Positions 26,734-37,082 of a stretch of DNA of 64,000 nucleotides are shown piece by piece (the first letter of the stretch is position 1; each line of letters begins with the position of its first letter). The translations under genes were made by a program, and so were the position numbers. This DNA comes from an uncultured Flavobacteriales bacterium (lineage in GTDB: Bacteria > Bacteroidota > Bacteroidia > Flavobacteriales_D > Crocinitomicaceae), in the NCBI GenBank assembly GCA_937876195.1, contig CALEIK010000028.1:62001-126000 (forward strand), in the 5' to 3' direction. The notes under the pieces are model-generated. The model did not search any database, was not told the origin of the DNA, and was given only the letters and a program-made list of their open reading frames with translations.

Positions 26734-26862
26734 TACGATTTATGTATTTTAGTTTCTCAACTATAAGAAGTATATTTACGTCTTTTAATTATAATGATTA
26801 AGTCACAAAGAACACAATTTTTTAGAGAAAAATCTGTTATGGGATATAAAAATCTAAATTCT

Positions 26863-27987
26863 ATGCACACTACTAAGGTAAAACTTCTTTGTGGATCGTT
26901 GTTTTTAATGACCTACGCTACAGCTCAAGAGGCCGAATCTCCCAGTGAAACGGTCGCTCCGAAATACTCCAATGAATTTTTAGCCATTGGGGTTGGTGCA
27001 GATGCACTTGGAAAAGGCAACGCTGTCGTAGCTCAAACGGATGATGTTAACGCAATTTACTGGAATCCAGCTGGATTAACGAATGTCAATAAGTGGCTAG
27101 AAGTTAGTCTGATGCACTCAGAATATTTTGCTGGTATTGCAAAATATGATTATTTAGGTCTTGCCCACTCAATAGACGAAAAAAGCACCATTGGATTTTC
27201 GGCAATTCGTTTTGCGGTTGATGACATCCCGAATACAACTCAATTAATTGACAACGACGGAAACATTGACTATGACAGAATTACACTTTTCACCGCAGCA
27301 GATTACGCCCTTTTACTTTCTTATGCTAGAAAGACAAAATATCCAGGACTGAGTGTTGGAGGTACTTTTAAAGTCGTATACCGGAAAGTTGGGGATTTTG
27401 CCAAGTCTTGGGGATTTGGTCTGGATGCTGGTGTGCAATACAAAACAAAAAACAAGTGGCAGTTTGGGTTAATGGCCCGTGATGTTACTTCGACTTTCAA
27501 TGCCTGGGTGTTTACTCTAGACCAGGAAATGCAAGAAGTTTTTATTGCCACAGGAAATGAAATCCCACAAAATGGACTTGAATTAACGTTGCCAAGGTTG
27601 ATTCTTGCGGGGTATAAAAAATTCGATCTTGGTGAAAAAGGATTTTATACTTCTGCCGAGTTGGATCTTGACGTAACTACAGACGGTAAACGTAACACCA
27701 TCATTAAGTCTTCTGTTTTTTCAATCGATCCGCACCTAGGAATTGAAATCGGATTTAAAAATTATGTCTCTGTGCGAGCAGGTATTTCGAATATGCAATA
27801 TGTGCGAGATTTTGAAGATAAACAGTCATTAAACATTCAACCAAATATTGGAATTGGACTTAATTTCAAGAACTTCTACCTCGATTACGCCTTTACAGAT
27901 ATTGGTGACGCTTCAATTGCACTATATTCACATGTAATTTCTTTGAGAATTAAATTAAATAAGCCTAAATTTGATACTGTAGAGTGA
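26863..27987 (+). CDS. PorV-family type IX secretion outer-membrane protein (PorV2-like)
   Basis: This is a 374-aa FadL-like beta-barrel protein. The chosen start gives MHTTKVKLLCGSLFLMTYATAQ, a clean signal peptide. ATGs at 26794 and 26839 are in frame, but a -7-like TATATTTA at 26771-26778 puts transcription start beside the first. The mature N-terminus EFLAIGVGADALGKGNAVVAQ (part: FLAIGVGADALGKG) and DDVNAIYWNPAGL are the PorV signature. In T9SS, PorV shuttles cargo from the translocon to the PorU sortase. Here the gene overlaps the PorU-like gene by 4 bp and precedes it, opposite to the classical porU-porV order. This fits the paralogous PorV2-PorU2 pair. Confidence 0.88.
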   Translation: MHTTKVKLLCGSLFLMTYATAQEAESPSETVAPKYSNEFLAIGVGADALGKGNAVVAQTDDVNAIYWNPAGLTNVNKWLEVSLMHSEYFAGIAKYDYLGLAHSIDEKSTIGFSAIRFAVDDIPNTTQLIDNDGNIDYDRITLFTAADYALLLSYARKTKYPGLSVGGTFKVVYRKVGDFAKSWGFGLDAGVQYKTKNKWQFGLMARDVTSTFNAWVFTLDQEMQEVFIATGNEIPQNGLELTLPRLILAGYKKFDLGEKGFYTSAELDLDVTTDGKRNTIIKSSVFSIDPHLGIEIGFKNYVSVRAGISNMQYVRDFEDKQSLNIQPNIGIGLNFKNFYLDYAFTDIGDASIALYSHVISLRIKLNKPKFDTVE

Positions 27988-30900
27988 AACACTTAATTAG
28001 ACATAGCATCCTACTGCTCCTTTTAATGGAATCCTTTTTCTCAATTGGTCAACAATTCGGGAATGAGTGGATTAACTATGATCAAAGTTATTACAGTTTT
28101 AAGATTGTCAATGATGGTGTTTACCGATTGGATCACGATGCTCTTGTAGCTGCAGGAATTCCAGTTGCCAGCTTTCAATCAGATAATATTCAAATTTTTG
28201 GGAAGGAAAGAGAAGTTCCTTTACTTATAAGCGATAATGGCGATAATTCAATCGATCCAGGTGATTACGTTCTATTTTACGCAGAAAAAAACGACGGCTG
28301 GCTCGACTCGACACTCTATTTAGATCCTCAAACCATCGGAAATCCAGCTTACAGTCTGTACAACGATACGATTGAATATTTCTTTACTTGGAACACTGGT
28401 AATACCAATTTGCGCTACTCAATTGAGACAGATGTGGATTTTGCAAATTATTCAAGTGTTGAAGATTATATCCTGTATACCTACGAACACAACTTTAACA
28501 ATGGTTATCAAGAGGGTGTCAGAACCTCACAAAATTCAAGTTCCTTTTACATGCCTGGTGAAGGCTGGGGAACAAGCACTTACAATGGGGTTGATACCGG
28601 CTACACCCCCCTGAACATCTCAAGTCCTACTCCACAACCATACACAGGACCGGGTGCACCCGACGCCATCTTTACAGGACTATCAAGTTCTGGCTCAAAT
28701 ACTATGCACCATTTGCGCTGGGAGATTGGGGGTGGTAATCAATTACTTGATACTGTGTTTAATTCTTACAAACAGATTAAAACCGTTTCAACCTTTGACC
28801 CAACACTTTTAAACAATGGAAATACAACTGTGACCTGGAGAATCATCAATAGCCAAGGATCACCGACAGATTATCAAGCCGTAAATTATTTTTCCATAAA
28901 GTATGCTCGCACAACTAATTTTCAGAACGCTACGAAATTAAATTTCAATGTTATCAACAACGCTCAAGGTAAAATTCGGATTGATGCGACCAATGTTGGC
29001 GCCACCGTGCCGCTTCTTTTTGTGCATGGAGATGTGCCAAGATACGTGCCTTTTGAAAATTTTGGAGGAGGACGTTCAGCATTGATTCCCAACAGTGGAA
29101 ATGGCGTTGACCAGGCTGTAATCTACACCGATTCATCACTCATAATCCCGGTAAACACTTTATCTGCGGTGAATGGAACTGGAACATTCAATGACTTTAC
29201 TAATTATCCAGGAGGAATCGAATCTGCACTGCTATTTGTTTATCACCCAACACTGGATACTTCCACAATGGCCTACAAAGACCACCGGGAGTCAAATGCT
29301 GGAGGAGGTTATAACGTCGTTCTGGCCAATGTCAATGAATTGTACCAACAATTTGGTGGTGGTATCGAAAAGCACATCAACGGAATTAGAAGATTTTCAC
29401 ACTTTATTTATGCATCAAGTACAGTGAAACCAGTGGGGCTATTTCTGATTGGTAAAGGAATTAGGGAAGCACAGTATAACTCTACATTTGCGGATGGTCC
29501 AGGAACGCGTAAAAGCGCCGCGCGGTTTCATGCATCTCTTGTACCATCTTTTGGTCAACCTTCTAGTGATGTCTGTATCACAGCCAATCTAATTGGAGGA
29601 AATACATGGACACCTCTGATTCCGACTGGAAGAATTTCTGCGCGCACGGATGCAGAATTGGCTGCATATTTGGACAAAGTAATTTCCTACGATGCCAATC
29701 AGGATCCTTTAGATATCTACGATACGCCAAATAAAGATTGGCAAAAGCAAATACTGCATTTTGTCGGTGGTACTGACGCCAATGAACAAACTAGGTTTCG
29801 TAACTATATGGATAACTTCAAAGTTATCATTGAGGATAGTTTGTTTGGCGGAAATGTAACTAGCGTTTATAAGTCTAGTAGTAACCCACTGAATCCTACT
29901 ACTCTTAACGAAATTACAGATAGAATTTCGGATGGTGTTAGCTTGATGACTTATTTTGGTCACTCATTGTCAACTTCTAGTGGTTTTGAAATCAACTTGG
30001 ATGAACCGATCAATTGGAACAACCAAGGAAAATATCCTATAATGCTTGTGAACTCTTGTTATAACGGTAATATATTTCAGGAGTCCATGTCTAAATCAGA
30101 AGACTTTGTTCAGATTCCTAATTATGGAGCGATTGCATACATAGCGACTGTTTCTGTTGGTTTTGATTTATACCTTAAAGAATATTCTAGAAGTCTTTAC
30201 AACCATTTCGGAAGGACGATGTATGGTGAATGCCTTGGAAACCAAATGCGCTCAACTATTAATTCTTTGTACAATCCGTCTGATGATTTTCTCGAATCAA
30301 CATGCATGCAAATGGTGCTCAATGGAGATCCCATGTTGAAGCTAAACAACCATCCAAATCCAGAAATTGAACTGCTCGCAGAAAACGTGTCTTTTTCACC
30401 AACTGACCTAAATTTAACCGTTGACAGTATCGAAATGCAGATTATCTTAACAAATCTGGGGCGCTCTGTATTAGATACATTTAACTTGGAAATCACACGC
30501 AGTTTTCCAGGTAGCTCCGTTGATTCGATCTATATTTTTAACATTCTTAATTTGCACTATAAAGATACTTTTAGCTTTAAAATGCCACTGCAGCCGAATA
30601 TTTCTGTAGGATTAAACACTTTTAACATCCGTGCTGATCTTCCGTCACAAATAAATGAGCAATACGACGAAATCGGAAATAATCAACTGATAAAAACATT
30701 ATACATTGATATTGACGGAATAATTCCAGTGGTACCATATAATTTTGCTGTAGTTCCAAATGACAGTGTAACTGTACGTGCATCTACCGTAAATCCAATT
30801 TCATCGTATAAAACTTATCGTTTTGAAATTGACACGACAGACCTTTTTAATAGTCCCATGCATCGTTTTGCCAATGTCTCTGGTCTTGGAGGGGTTAAAG

Positions 30901-33152
30901 AGGTACATCCATCTCAATGGCTTAGCGTAGGTTCTGGAATGAGCGCACCCTTGGTTTGTACGGATAGTACGGTATACTTTTGGCGCGTGGCAATAGACTC
31001 AACAGTATATGATTGGCGAGAGCGATCTTTTCAGTACATCACTGATAAAACTGGCTGGGGGCAAGATCATTTCTTTCAATTTAAAAACAATGCCTTTTTT
31101 GGGATAGACTATAATCGACAAGACAGACGGCGCGATTTCGAAATTTTTTCTAAGCAAATTGAATGTAATGTATTCACTTCAACAGCATTTCCAGATTTCT
31201 ACTATAACAATTGGTTAATTGACGGTACACAGCAAGATTATGGTATTTTAAATTTCACTCCAAAACTTCATGTAGCTGTAATTGACCCTATCACACTGCT
31301 TGCTTGGGAAACGAAAAAAACACTTCCTGGCCCGCCAGTCACGGTACTGAATCCTGACAACGATTTTGGAAATAATAACAATGAATTTCCTTCTCTAAAT
31401 CGGGCATGGAGGTTTTTTACATTTCATCAAGATGATCCAGCTAAACTTGACGCCTTCCAAAATATGGTCAACAATGAAATTCCTGACGGTCATTATATCT
31501 TGATCTACTCTCCGATGACCACACGTTATGATTGGTGGAATTCTCTTGACTCAACGGATATGTACAATACATTTGCAGCACTTGGCTCAGATAGCATTCA
31601 TGGTAATCGGATGCAAGCTCCGTTTGCATTTTTCTGTCGAAAAGGAGACCCGACCAGTGTTGTAGAAGTGTTTGCCCAGACAGTGCCAGGAGAAGCTCAT
31701 TTAACGGCAGTTGCTGTAGGAAGTGAAGAGGGACAGGAGCATTCACCGCTTATTGGTCCATCTGCGGAATGGGGAAATGTGTATTGGAAACAAGATCCAA
31801 TGGAGGTAGGTACTGCTGACTCGACAGTTTTGTCTATTTCAACCTATGATATTACTGGTGCATTTCAAAATCGAATTGATACTGTGTTCACCCTGAATGA
31901 TTCAATTCTAGATCTCAACTCAATTGTTGATGCAGCACAATACCCCTATATAAGTTTGCGAGCGCATTACGCCGATTACTTCACGAATACACCTGCCCAA
32001 GTAGATCGATGGCACGTGCTGTTCCAGCCATTGCCAGAGGCAGCAATTGATGCAATTGATGGATCTAATCAGTACTATTGGTCCGCTTCTGATACGTTGA
32101 AAGAAGGCGAAAATGTTGATTTTGCAATTGATGTGCGCAACATTTACAATTTGGATATGGACTCACTTCTGGTAAGTTACTGGGTAGAAGATGAAAATCA
32201 GATCAAACATCCAATTCCATATGCTCGACAAGATTCGCTGCGCGTCGAAGACGTATTAAGAGATACAATTACCTTTTCGACCGTTGGATTAAGTGGCGTC
32301 AATTCGTTTTGGATGGAAGTAAATCCATACGTCAACGGAAGTCTGTACATCAAAGATCAGCCCGAACAGGAACATTTCAACAATCTCTTGCAAATTCCTT
32401 TTTACGTTACTACCGATGATAAAAATCCGATACTAGATGTCACATTTAATGGAAATCATATTCTCAATGGTGACATTATCGACCCAAATAGTGAAATTTT
32501 AATTACACTCAAGGATGATAATGAGTTTCTTATCATGGATAACGTTTCTGATACTGCTCTCTTCGGAATATACCTAACAGATCCAACAGGAAACGTCAAA
32601 CGTATTCCATTTACTGATGGAGATGGAAATACAGTGATGCAGTGGATTCCTGCCGAGTCGCAAAATAAACGTTTCAAGATTATTTGGCCTTCAGCCTTTG
32701 CTATGGATGGAAAATACATGTTAATGGTACAGGGATCGGATAGAAGCGGTAATTTATCAGGTGATATTGAATATAAGGTAACCTTTGAGGTGATTCATGC
32801 TTCGACCATTACCAAAATGATGAATTACCCCAACCCATTTAGTACAAGTACACGATTTGTTTTTACACTCACCGGAAGTAAAGCACCCGATGATATTCTC
32901 ATCCAAATTATGACGGTGACTGGACGGGTTGTCAAAGAAATTAATGAAGCAGAACTGGGCCCCATCCAAATAGGTCGAAATATTACAGAGTACGCATGGG
33001 ATGGAACGGATGAGTTTGGCGATCCACTCGCAAATGGTGTTTACCTCTACCGCGTTAAGGCACGAATCAATGGTGAAAATATTGAGCACCGAGATTCAGG
33101 TGCTGACAGTCACTTTACAAAAGACTTCGGTAAGATGTACCTCATGAGATAA
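27984..33152 (+). CDS. C25-family cysteine peptidase, type IX secretion sortase (PorU2-like)
   Basis: This is a 1722-aa exported protein with signal peptide (about 1-22). The gingipain-type C25 peptidase core is at about 440-780, with the catalytic His in LMTYFGHS (about 659) and Cys in NSCYNGN (about 691). Long beta-rich regions follow. The C-terminus (from about 1611, MMNYPNPFS) is a FlgD-like/sorting domain as in PorU proteins. In T9SS the sortase removes the cargo C-terminal signal and attaches A-LPS. It is several hundred residues longer than canonical PorU (about 1150-1300), so I favour the PorU2 paralogue. It is translationally coupled to the PorV-like gene. Confidence 0.88.
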   Translation: MKHLIRHSILLLLLMESFFSIGQQFGNEWINYDQSYYSFKIVNDGVYRLDHDALVAAGIPVASFQSDNIQIFGKEREVPLLISDNGDNSIDPGDYVLFYAEKNDGWLDSTLYLDPQTIGNPAYSLYNDTIEYFFTWNTGNTNLRYSIETDVDFANYSSVEDYILYTYEHNFNNGYQEGVRTSQNSSSFYMPGEGWGTSTYNGVDTGYTPLNISSPTPQPYTGPGAPDAIFTGLSSSGSNTMHHLRWEIGGGNQLLDTVFNSYKQIKTVSTFDPTLLNNGNTTVTWRIINSQGSPTDYQAVNYFSIKYARTTNFQNATKLNFNVINNAQGKIRIDATNVGATVPLLFVHGDVPRYVPFENFGGGRSALIPNSGNGVDQAVIYTDSSLIIPVNTLSAVNGTGTFNDFTNYPGGIESALLFVYHPTLDTSTMAYKDHRESNAGGGYNVVLANVNELYQQFGGGIEKHINGIRRFSHFIYASSTVKPVGLFLIGKGIREAQYNSTFADGPGTRKSAARFHASLVPSFGQPSSDVCITANLIGGNTWTPLIPTGRISARTDAELAAYLDKVISYDANQDPLDIYDTPNKDWQKQILHFVGGTDANEQTRFRNYMDNFKVIIEDSLFGGNVTSVYKSSSNPLNPTTLNEITDRISDGVSLMTYFGHSLSTSSGFEINLDEPINWNNQGKYPIMLVNSCYNGNIFQESMSKSEDFVQIPNYGAIAYIATVSVGFDLYLKEYSRSLYNHFGRTMYGECLGNQMRSTINSLYNPSDDFLESTCMQMVLNGDPMLKLNNHPNPEIELLAENVSFSPTDLNLTVDSIEMQIILTNLGRSVLDTFNLEITRSFPGSSVDSIYIFNILNLHYKDTFSFKMPLQPNISVGLNTFNIRADLPSQINEQYDEIGNNQLIKTLYIDIDGIIPVVPYNFAVVPNDSVTVRASTVNPISSYKTYRFEIDTTDLFNSPMHRFANVSGLGGVKEVHPSQWLSVGSGMSAPLVCTDSTVYFWRVAIDSTVYDWRERSFQYITDKTGWGQDHFFQFKNNAFFGIDYNRQDRRRDFEIFSKQIECNVFTSTAFPDFYYNNWLIDGTQQDYGILNFTPKLHVAVIDPITLLAWETKKTLPGPPVTVLNPDNDFGNNNNEFPSLNRAWRFFTFHQDDPAKLDAFQNMVNNEIPDGHYILIYSPMTTRYDWWNSLDSTDMYNTFAALGSDSIHGNRMQAPFAFFCRKGDPTSVVEVFAQTVPGEAHLTAVAVGSEEGQEHSPLIGPSAEWGNVYWKQDPMEVGTADSTVLSISTYDITGAFQNRIDTVFTLNDSILDLNSIVDAAQYPYISLRAHYADYFTNTPAQVDRWHVLFQPLPEAAIDAIDGSNQYYWSASDTLKEGENVDFAIDVRNIYNLDMDSLLVSYWVEDENQIKHPIPYARQDSLRVEDVLRDTITFSTVGLSGVNSFWMEVNPYVNGSLYIKDQPEQEHFNNLLQIPFYVTTDDKNPILDVTFNGNHILNGDIIDPNSEILITLKDDNEFLIMDNVSDTALFGIYLTDPTGNVKRIPFTDGDGNTVMQWIPAESQNKRFKIIWPSAFAMDGKYMLMVQGSDRSGNLSGDIEYKVTFEVIHASTITKMMNYPNPFSTSTRFVFTLTGSKAPDDILIQIMTVTGRVVKEINEAELGPIQIGRNITEYAWDGTDEFGDPLANGVYLYRVKARINGENIEHRDSGADSHFTKDFGKMYLMR

Positions 33153-33176
33153 GTTGCTTCGACTAAAAGAAGCGAC
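33153..33176. terminator. Stem-loop at convergent gene ends
   Basis: GTTGCTTC (33153-33160) can pair with GAAGCGAC (33169-33176), with one G-U pair and an 8-nt loop. It sits directly after the sortase stop and overlaps the end of the convergent SpoIIE phosphatase. There is no clear T-run, so terminator function is weak. Confidence 0.35.
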
Positions 33177-34392
33177 AACTAAAAATTGCCGTGTCATCCA
33201 CCAAGTCCAGCGGCCCTTTCCATTCATCCAATTTAGAAAAAATCAAATTGTTCATGTCGTCCATTTTTAGTGGGTAATAATTGTGCACCAATTTGACCAA
33301 TCGCTCAGTACCAAAGAACTCTTCGGCTTCGTTCTCAAGCTCAACCACTCCATCTGTGTACAGCACAATAGTCGTATTTGGACTTAGATCCTTCACGCCA
33401 ACATTGATAAATGGCAATTCATCCAACATCCCTAAACCTATGCAGCCTTCTTGCAAATCTTCCACCACTTTGCCATTGGTAATAAATGGGTGGTTATGTC
33501 CTGCATTCACGTAACTCAGTCTGCGCGATGTAGCATCATAATGTGCCAAGAAAAAGGTAATGAACTTCTCTCCTTTCGCACTCTTCATGACTTTTCTATT
33601 CAACTCCTCAATCAATGTTTTCATGTCGAATTTCTGATATTCGAACAACAAACGGATCGTTGCTTGAAAGTTTGCCATCAACATCGCAGCAGAGATTCCT
33701 TTTCCTGAAACGTCAGCAATGCAAATAATGTATTCGTCATCACCAAGTGGAATGAAATCGTAATAATCACCTCCTACCTCATGACGCGGTGTATACTTCG
33801 CTGAAATATCCATTCGGTGATCAGACGGCAAGTCTTCAGGAAACAACAAACGCTGCATGGTCGAGGCTACTTCAAGCTCTTTTTTAAAGCGTTCCTGACC
33901 GATGTTGACTGTTGTCATTCGCTTGTTCTCAATCGCCACGACAATCATATTAGCCAGAGTTTGAAGAAAGCTCATATAACTCATGGCTTGACTCAAGTGC
34001 TTTCCATCATATTCCACACCTTTGACCAATAAATAAGCGAGTGCGTTTCCCTTATGAAAAACAGGAACAACAACATCAAAATGACCTAATAACTCAGATC
34101 TAGAGGATTCAATCAAAGTAATATCTTTAAAGCGTCCAAGTTCGGCTCCAATGTCAATTCCCTTCACCTTGCCCTTGTACCCTACGCGCAATAAGCAGTT
34201 CCATTCTTCCTCTTTGTTAAAGAGAATAAAACGCTCGTAGCCCAATTGCTCATGGACAATGAACTCAAAAAGTTTCGTTATAGTTTCTAAATCTTGATTC
34301 GAATTTAAAGCGGTCGTTATTTCCAATAGAGCATTCAGCTTAAAGTCCTTAAGCTCAATTTGATTCTCTAAATTCTTAACAATATGATCCAC
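33163..34392 (-). CDS. PP2C-type (SpoIIE) serine/threonine phosphatase with N-terminal GAF-like domain
   Basis: The 409-aa cytosolic protein has a GAF-like region at about 20-165 and a short helical linker (GQERFKKELEVASTMQRLLFP region, start RFKKELEVASTMQ). An RsbU/SpoIIE phosphatase domain follows at about 195-409. Metal-binding acidic motifs are visible: EVGGDYYDF at about 205, IADVSGKG at about 228, and LYTDGVVE at about 350. It should dephosphorylate an anti-sigma-factor antagonist in a partner-switching pathway in response to a GAF ligand. No STAS or HATPase partner is adjacent. It overlaps nothing and lies 9 bp after lpxD. Confidence 0.9.
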   Translation of the reverse strand: MDHIVKNLENQIELKDFKLNALLEITTALNSNQDLETITKLFEFIVHEQLGYERFILFNKEEEWNCLLRVGYKGKVKGIDIGAELGRFKDITLIESSRSELLGHFDVVVPVFHKGNALAYLLVKGVEYDGKHLSQAMSYMSFLQTLANMIVVAIENKRMTTVNIGQERFKKELEVASTMQRLLFPEDLPSDHRMDISAKYTPRHEVGGDYYDFIPLGDDEYIICIADVSGKGISAAMLMANFQATIRLLFEYQKFDMKTLIEELNRKVMKSAKGEKFITFFLAHYDATSRRLSYVNAGHNHPFITNGKVVEDLQEGCIGLGMLDELPFINVGVKDLSPNTTIVLYTDGVVELENEAEEFFGTERLVKLVHNYYPLKMDDMNNLIFSKLDEWKGPLDLVDDTAIFSCRFF

Positions 34393-34401
34393 TTTCTACG
34401 A

Positions 34402-35328
34402 TTATAACTTGTCCAGTAATTCGGGTAATCTTCTCAAGGCAGCCATTTCTTTAAACTTCATTCGCACATCTCCACAGGGTGATCCAAAATAGGTTTTTCC
34501 TCCTGCGAGACTTTTCGCTATACCTGACTGTGCAAGAACAATCGCACCTTCTCCTATCACTATATCACTAGCGCAACCTACTTGTCCCCACAGCGTGACA
34601 TTGTCTTCAACAACCACGCATCCCGCTAATCCAACGTTCGCCGCCATCAGGCAATTCTTTCCAATCACTGTATCGTGTCCAATATGCACTTGATTGTCAA
34701 TTTTTGTTCCCTCTCCTATTTCCGTTATTGCAGAGACACCCGCATCAATGGTGCACAGGGCACCTATTTCGACATTCTTTTTTAAATGAACTCCTCCGCA
34801 TGTGTGCATCCGATCAAATCCCGTTGATTTCTTCTTGTAGTAAAATGCAAAGTGTCCAATGACTGAATTGGGTCCAACAACCACATTTTCATCAATCGTT
34901 GTGTTATTCCCTATCACAGCACCAGCCAGAATCATTGCATTCGCTCCAATTTTTACATTATGACCGATAAACACATTCGGGTAAATAATTGCTGTGGAAT
35001 CAATTTCACAGTTCTCCCCGATGTTTGAGGTCTGCTGTACAAAGGGCGAAAAATGACGAGCTAACTTATTGTAATCATCAAATGGAGCCTTTGAAATAAT
35101 CAATGCCTTTCCTTCGGGACATTCGACCTCTTGATCCATCAAGACCGTCGTAGCTGCACATTTTAATGCCTTTTCATAATACTTTGGATGATCTACAAAT
35201 ACCAAATCACCTGCCTCAACCTTGTGGATTTCATTCAATCCCAATACCAAGTGATTTTCATCTCCAACAAATGGGCAGCCAAGAATCTCGGCTACTTCCT
35301 TCACAGTAAGTGCTTGTTTAAATTTCAT
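34402..35328 (-). CDS. lpxD: UDP-3-O-acylglucosamine N-acyltransferase (LpxD family)
   Basis: The enzyme adds the N-linked hydroxyacyl chain in lipid A synthesis. The 308-aa protein has the LpxD N-domain (about 1-100, VKEVAEILGCPFVGDE) and a left-handed beta-helix of hexapeptide repeats at about 105-270 (IIYPNVFIGHNVKIGANAMI and others). The catalytic His is in IDNQVHIGHDTVIGKN at about 214. It is shorter than enterobacterial LpxD (about 340 aa), as in one of the Bacteroidota LpxD paralogue groups, so substrate identity is not fully certain. The SpoIIE phosphatase follows by 9 bp. Confidence 0.85.
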   Translation of the reverse strand: MKFKQALTVKEVAEILGCPFVGDENHLVLGLNEIHKVEAGDLVFVDHPKYYEKALKCAATTVLMDQEVECPEGKALIISKAPFDDYNKLARHFSPFVQQTSNIGENCEIDSTAIIYPNVFIGHNVKIGANAMILAGAVIGNNTTIDENVVVGPNSVIGHFAFYYKKKSTGFDRMHTCGGVHLKKNVEIGALCTIDAGVSAITEIGEGTKIDNQVHIGHDTVIGKNCLMAANVGLAGCVVVEDNVTLWGQVGCASDIVIGEGAIVLAQSGIAKSLAGGKTYFGSPCGDVRMKFKEMAALRRLPELLDKL

Positions 35329-35467
35329 CTAGAATACTTTGTACGTAAAAATACCCCATTTGCGCGCTACTCCTTGAAGGTGCTGAAAATGTTATCCTCT
35401 AGGCTTTGTTAATAGAAAAAGCTGAACGATTCTATGACTTGATTGTATACCATTAAAAACTACAGAT

Positions 35468-35917
35468 ATGAAAAACACATTCCTAGTAATTGTATTATGC
35501 CACCTTATTCAATTCATCCACGCGCAAACAGATGTTATTGCAGTGAAAAGCCACTCCGGAGATCTCTCAGACATCCAACAAGAAACCGCAAATTTTGGCT
35601 TAAATGATATCACTTTTATCGATAGTGTGATCTACATTGGTGGAGACTGTATAGTTGAAGTGAAATCCGTTTGGGATAATAGCCGCGTCCATGATACTAT
35701 TTGCAATAATCTACATTTCAAAGAGCACGGCTATGCGTTGCGTGAGGTAAAGAAATACTATCCCGGACGTACAGTATTTGTTGGTTTCAAAAAAGAATCT
35801 GGTGAAGTTGGAGGGTTTAAAAACAGAGAAAAGCAGAATAAAGTTCCATTCTTTGTAGGGATGGTCCTTCTTTCATTCTTTGCTTACATTTTTGTTCCTG
35901 TTCTCAGACGAAAATAA
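35468..35917 (+). CDS. Exported small membrane protein, unknown function
   Basis: The 149-aa protein has a signal peptide (about 1-19, FIHAQ) and a periplasmic domain of about 105 residues with two Cys (GGDC and TICNN) that may form a disulfide. One C-terminal membrane helix (about 127-145) is followed by RRK. The orientation is N-out, C-in. No family is recognised. The stop codon is directly followed by the ATG of the next gene, so the two are coupled. Confidence 0.7.
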   Translation: MKNTFLVIVLCHLIQFIHAQTDVIAVKSHSGDLSDIQQETANFGLNDITFIDSVIYIGGDCIVEVKSVWDNSRVHDTICNNLHFKEHGYALREVKKYYPGRTVFVGFKKESGEVGGFKNREKQNKVPFFVGMVLLSFFAYIFVPVLRRK

Positions 35918-37015
35918 ATGAGTGGCTTCATTAAGAATTCCATAGGTGTTTGGTTGCTCTTGTTTCCACTCATTCTTCCCTTTCCTTACTTTTTAATTTC
36001 TCCCATTTTAGACCTGCAGTCGGATGCAGAGTTGCTCTATTGGTTCGGACTTTTTTTGCTTCCACCTGCACTTTTAATCAGTGGAACGTTTCTGCTTCTT
36101 TCAGATCAAATTAGAAAGAAAATTATTTACTTGATGGAGGTTGGCATTGCCTATGTTCTAGCCTATTTCCTGTTGAAGTACGGAATGGATAAATTGCTAC
36201 TCTATCAATTTTACACGCCTGAAGCCAACACCCTATTTACGCCTGTTGGACAACTTTCCAAGGATATTCTCTTTTGGTCGACCATGGGAAGTTCAACGGC
36301 ATACAATGTATTCATGGGTTTAGTGGAAATTATCCCAGGAATCCTATTGCTGCATCGAAGAACCCGCATGTTCGGAGCGTTTTGTTCCTTTGGTGTACTC
36401 CTCCATGTATTTATGATCAATGTGGGATTTGACATCAGTGTGAAATTGCTCTCACTTTACCTACTACTTTGCTCTATGTTCCTTCTTTCAAGGCATGTTC
36501 AACCTCTCTTTCAATTTTTCTTCGGCGTTCAACACACTACGCAGAAACACAACCCACCATCATTCACTTTCAACTCCACCTTCAAACGATTGATAAAAGG
36601 AAGTATTCTTGTTGTGTTCATCCTCGATGTTTCTTTGCCCTACCTTCAGCAATCGAACTATGATGAAAATGAATTGAAAAAACACGCTGGCAGTTACACG
36701 AATACATCACCCGACATTCAGTTGCTCTCTCACGATGTAAAACGCATCCATCTGCATAGCAAGGGATATTTCATTATTGAAGATTTAGATGGGAATTTTT
36801 TCGATTATCGTAGCTCTATACATGCCACTTCCATCTATCTAATTGACGAAAAGCTATCAATAAACATGGAAGTTAAAGGTGAGCACACGTTTTTTTCATG
36901 GGTAGATGAAGATGGAAAACAATTACTCGTAACTAAAACAATTGACTTGCAGAAACTACCGCTTTCCAATGACAGCTTTCACTGGACAGTGGAGGGGATG
37001 CTGCGGCAAAAATAA
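35918..37015 (+). CDS. DoxX-like polytopic membrane protein
   Basis: The 365-aa protein has about seven membrane segments in residues 8-195 and another near 223-240, then a soluble C-terminal domain of about 120 residues. The KYGMDKLLLYQFYTPE segment at about 88-103 and the following SSTAYNVFMGLVEIIPGILLL region resemble DoxX/DoxD-like proteins, as does the four-helix core. The function of the family is poorly known and is sometimes tied to sulfur or redox metabolism. The start ATG immediately follows the upstream stop with no gap. Confidence 0.65.
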   Translation: MSGFIKNSIGVWLLLFPLILPFPYFLISPILDLQSDAELLYWFGLFLLPPALLISGTFLLLSDQIRKKIIYLMEVGIAYVLAYFLLKYGMDKLLLYQFYTPEANTLFTPVGQLSKDILFWSTMGSSTAYNVFMGLVEIIPGILLLHRRTRMFGAFCSFGVLLHVFMINVGFDISVKLLSLYLLLCSMFLLSRHVQPLFQFFFGVQHTTQKHNPPSFTFNSTFKRLIKGSILVVFILDVSLPYLQQSNYDENELKKHAGSYTNTSPDIQLLSHDVKRIHLHSKGYFIIEDLDGNFFDYRSSIHATSIYLIDEKLSINMEVKGEHTFFSWVDEDGKQLLVTKTIDLQKLPLSNDSFHWTVEGMLRQK

Positions 37016-37082
37016 AATTACTGCGCACAATTCACGCAAAGCAAAATTTCAGGTCGAATCAAAATCCTTCCATCTCCGGTAG

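Noticed and set aside
37016..37082. Possible terminator between the DoxX-like gene and the E1 gene
   Set aside because: No stem of useful length found by eye on either strand.
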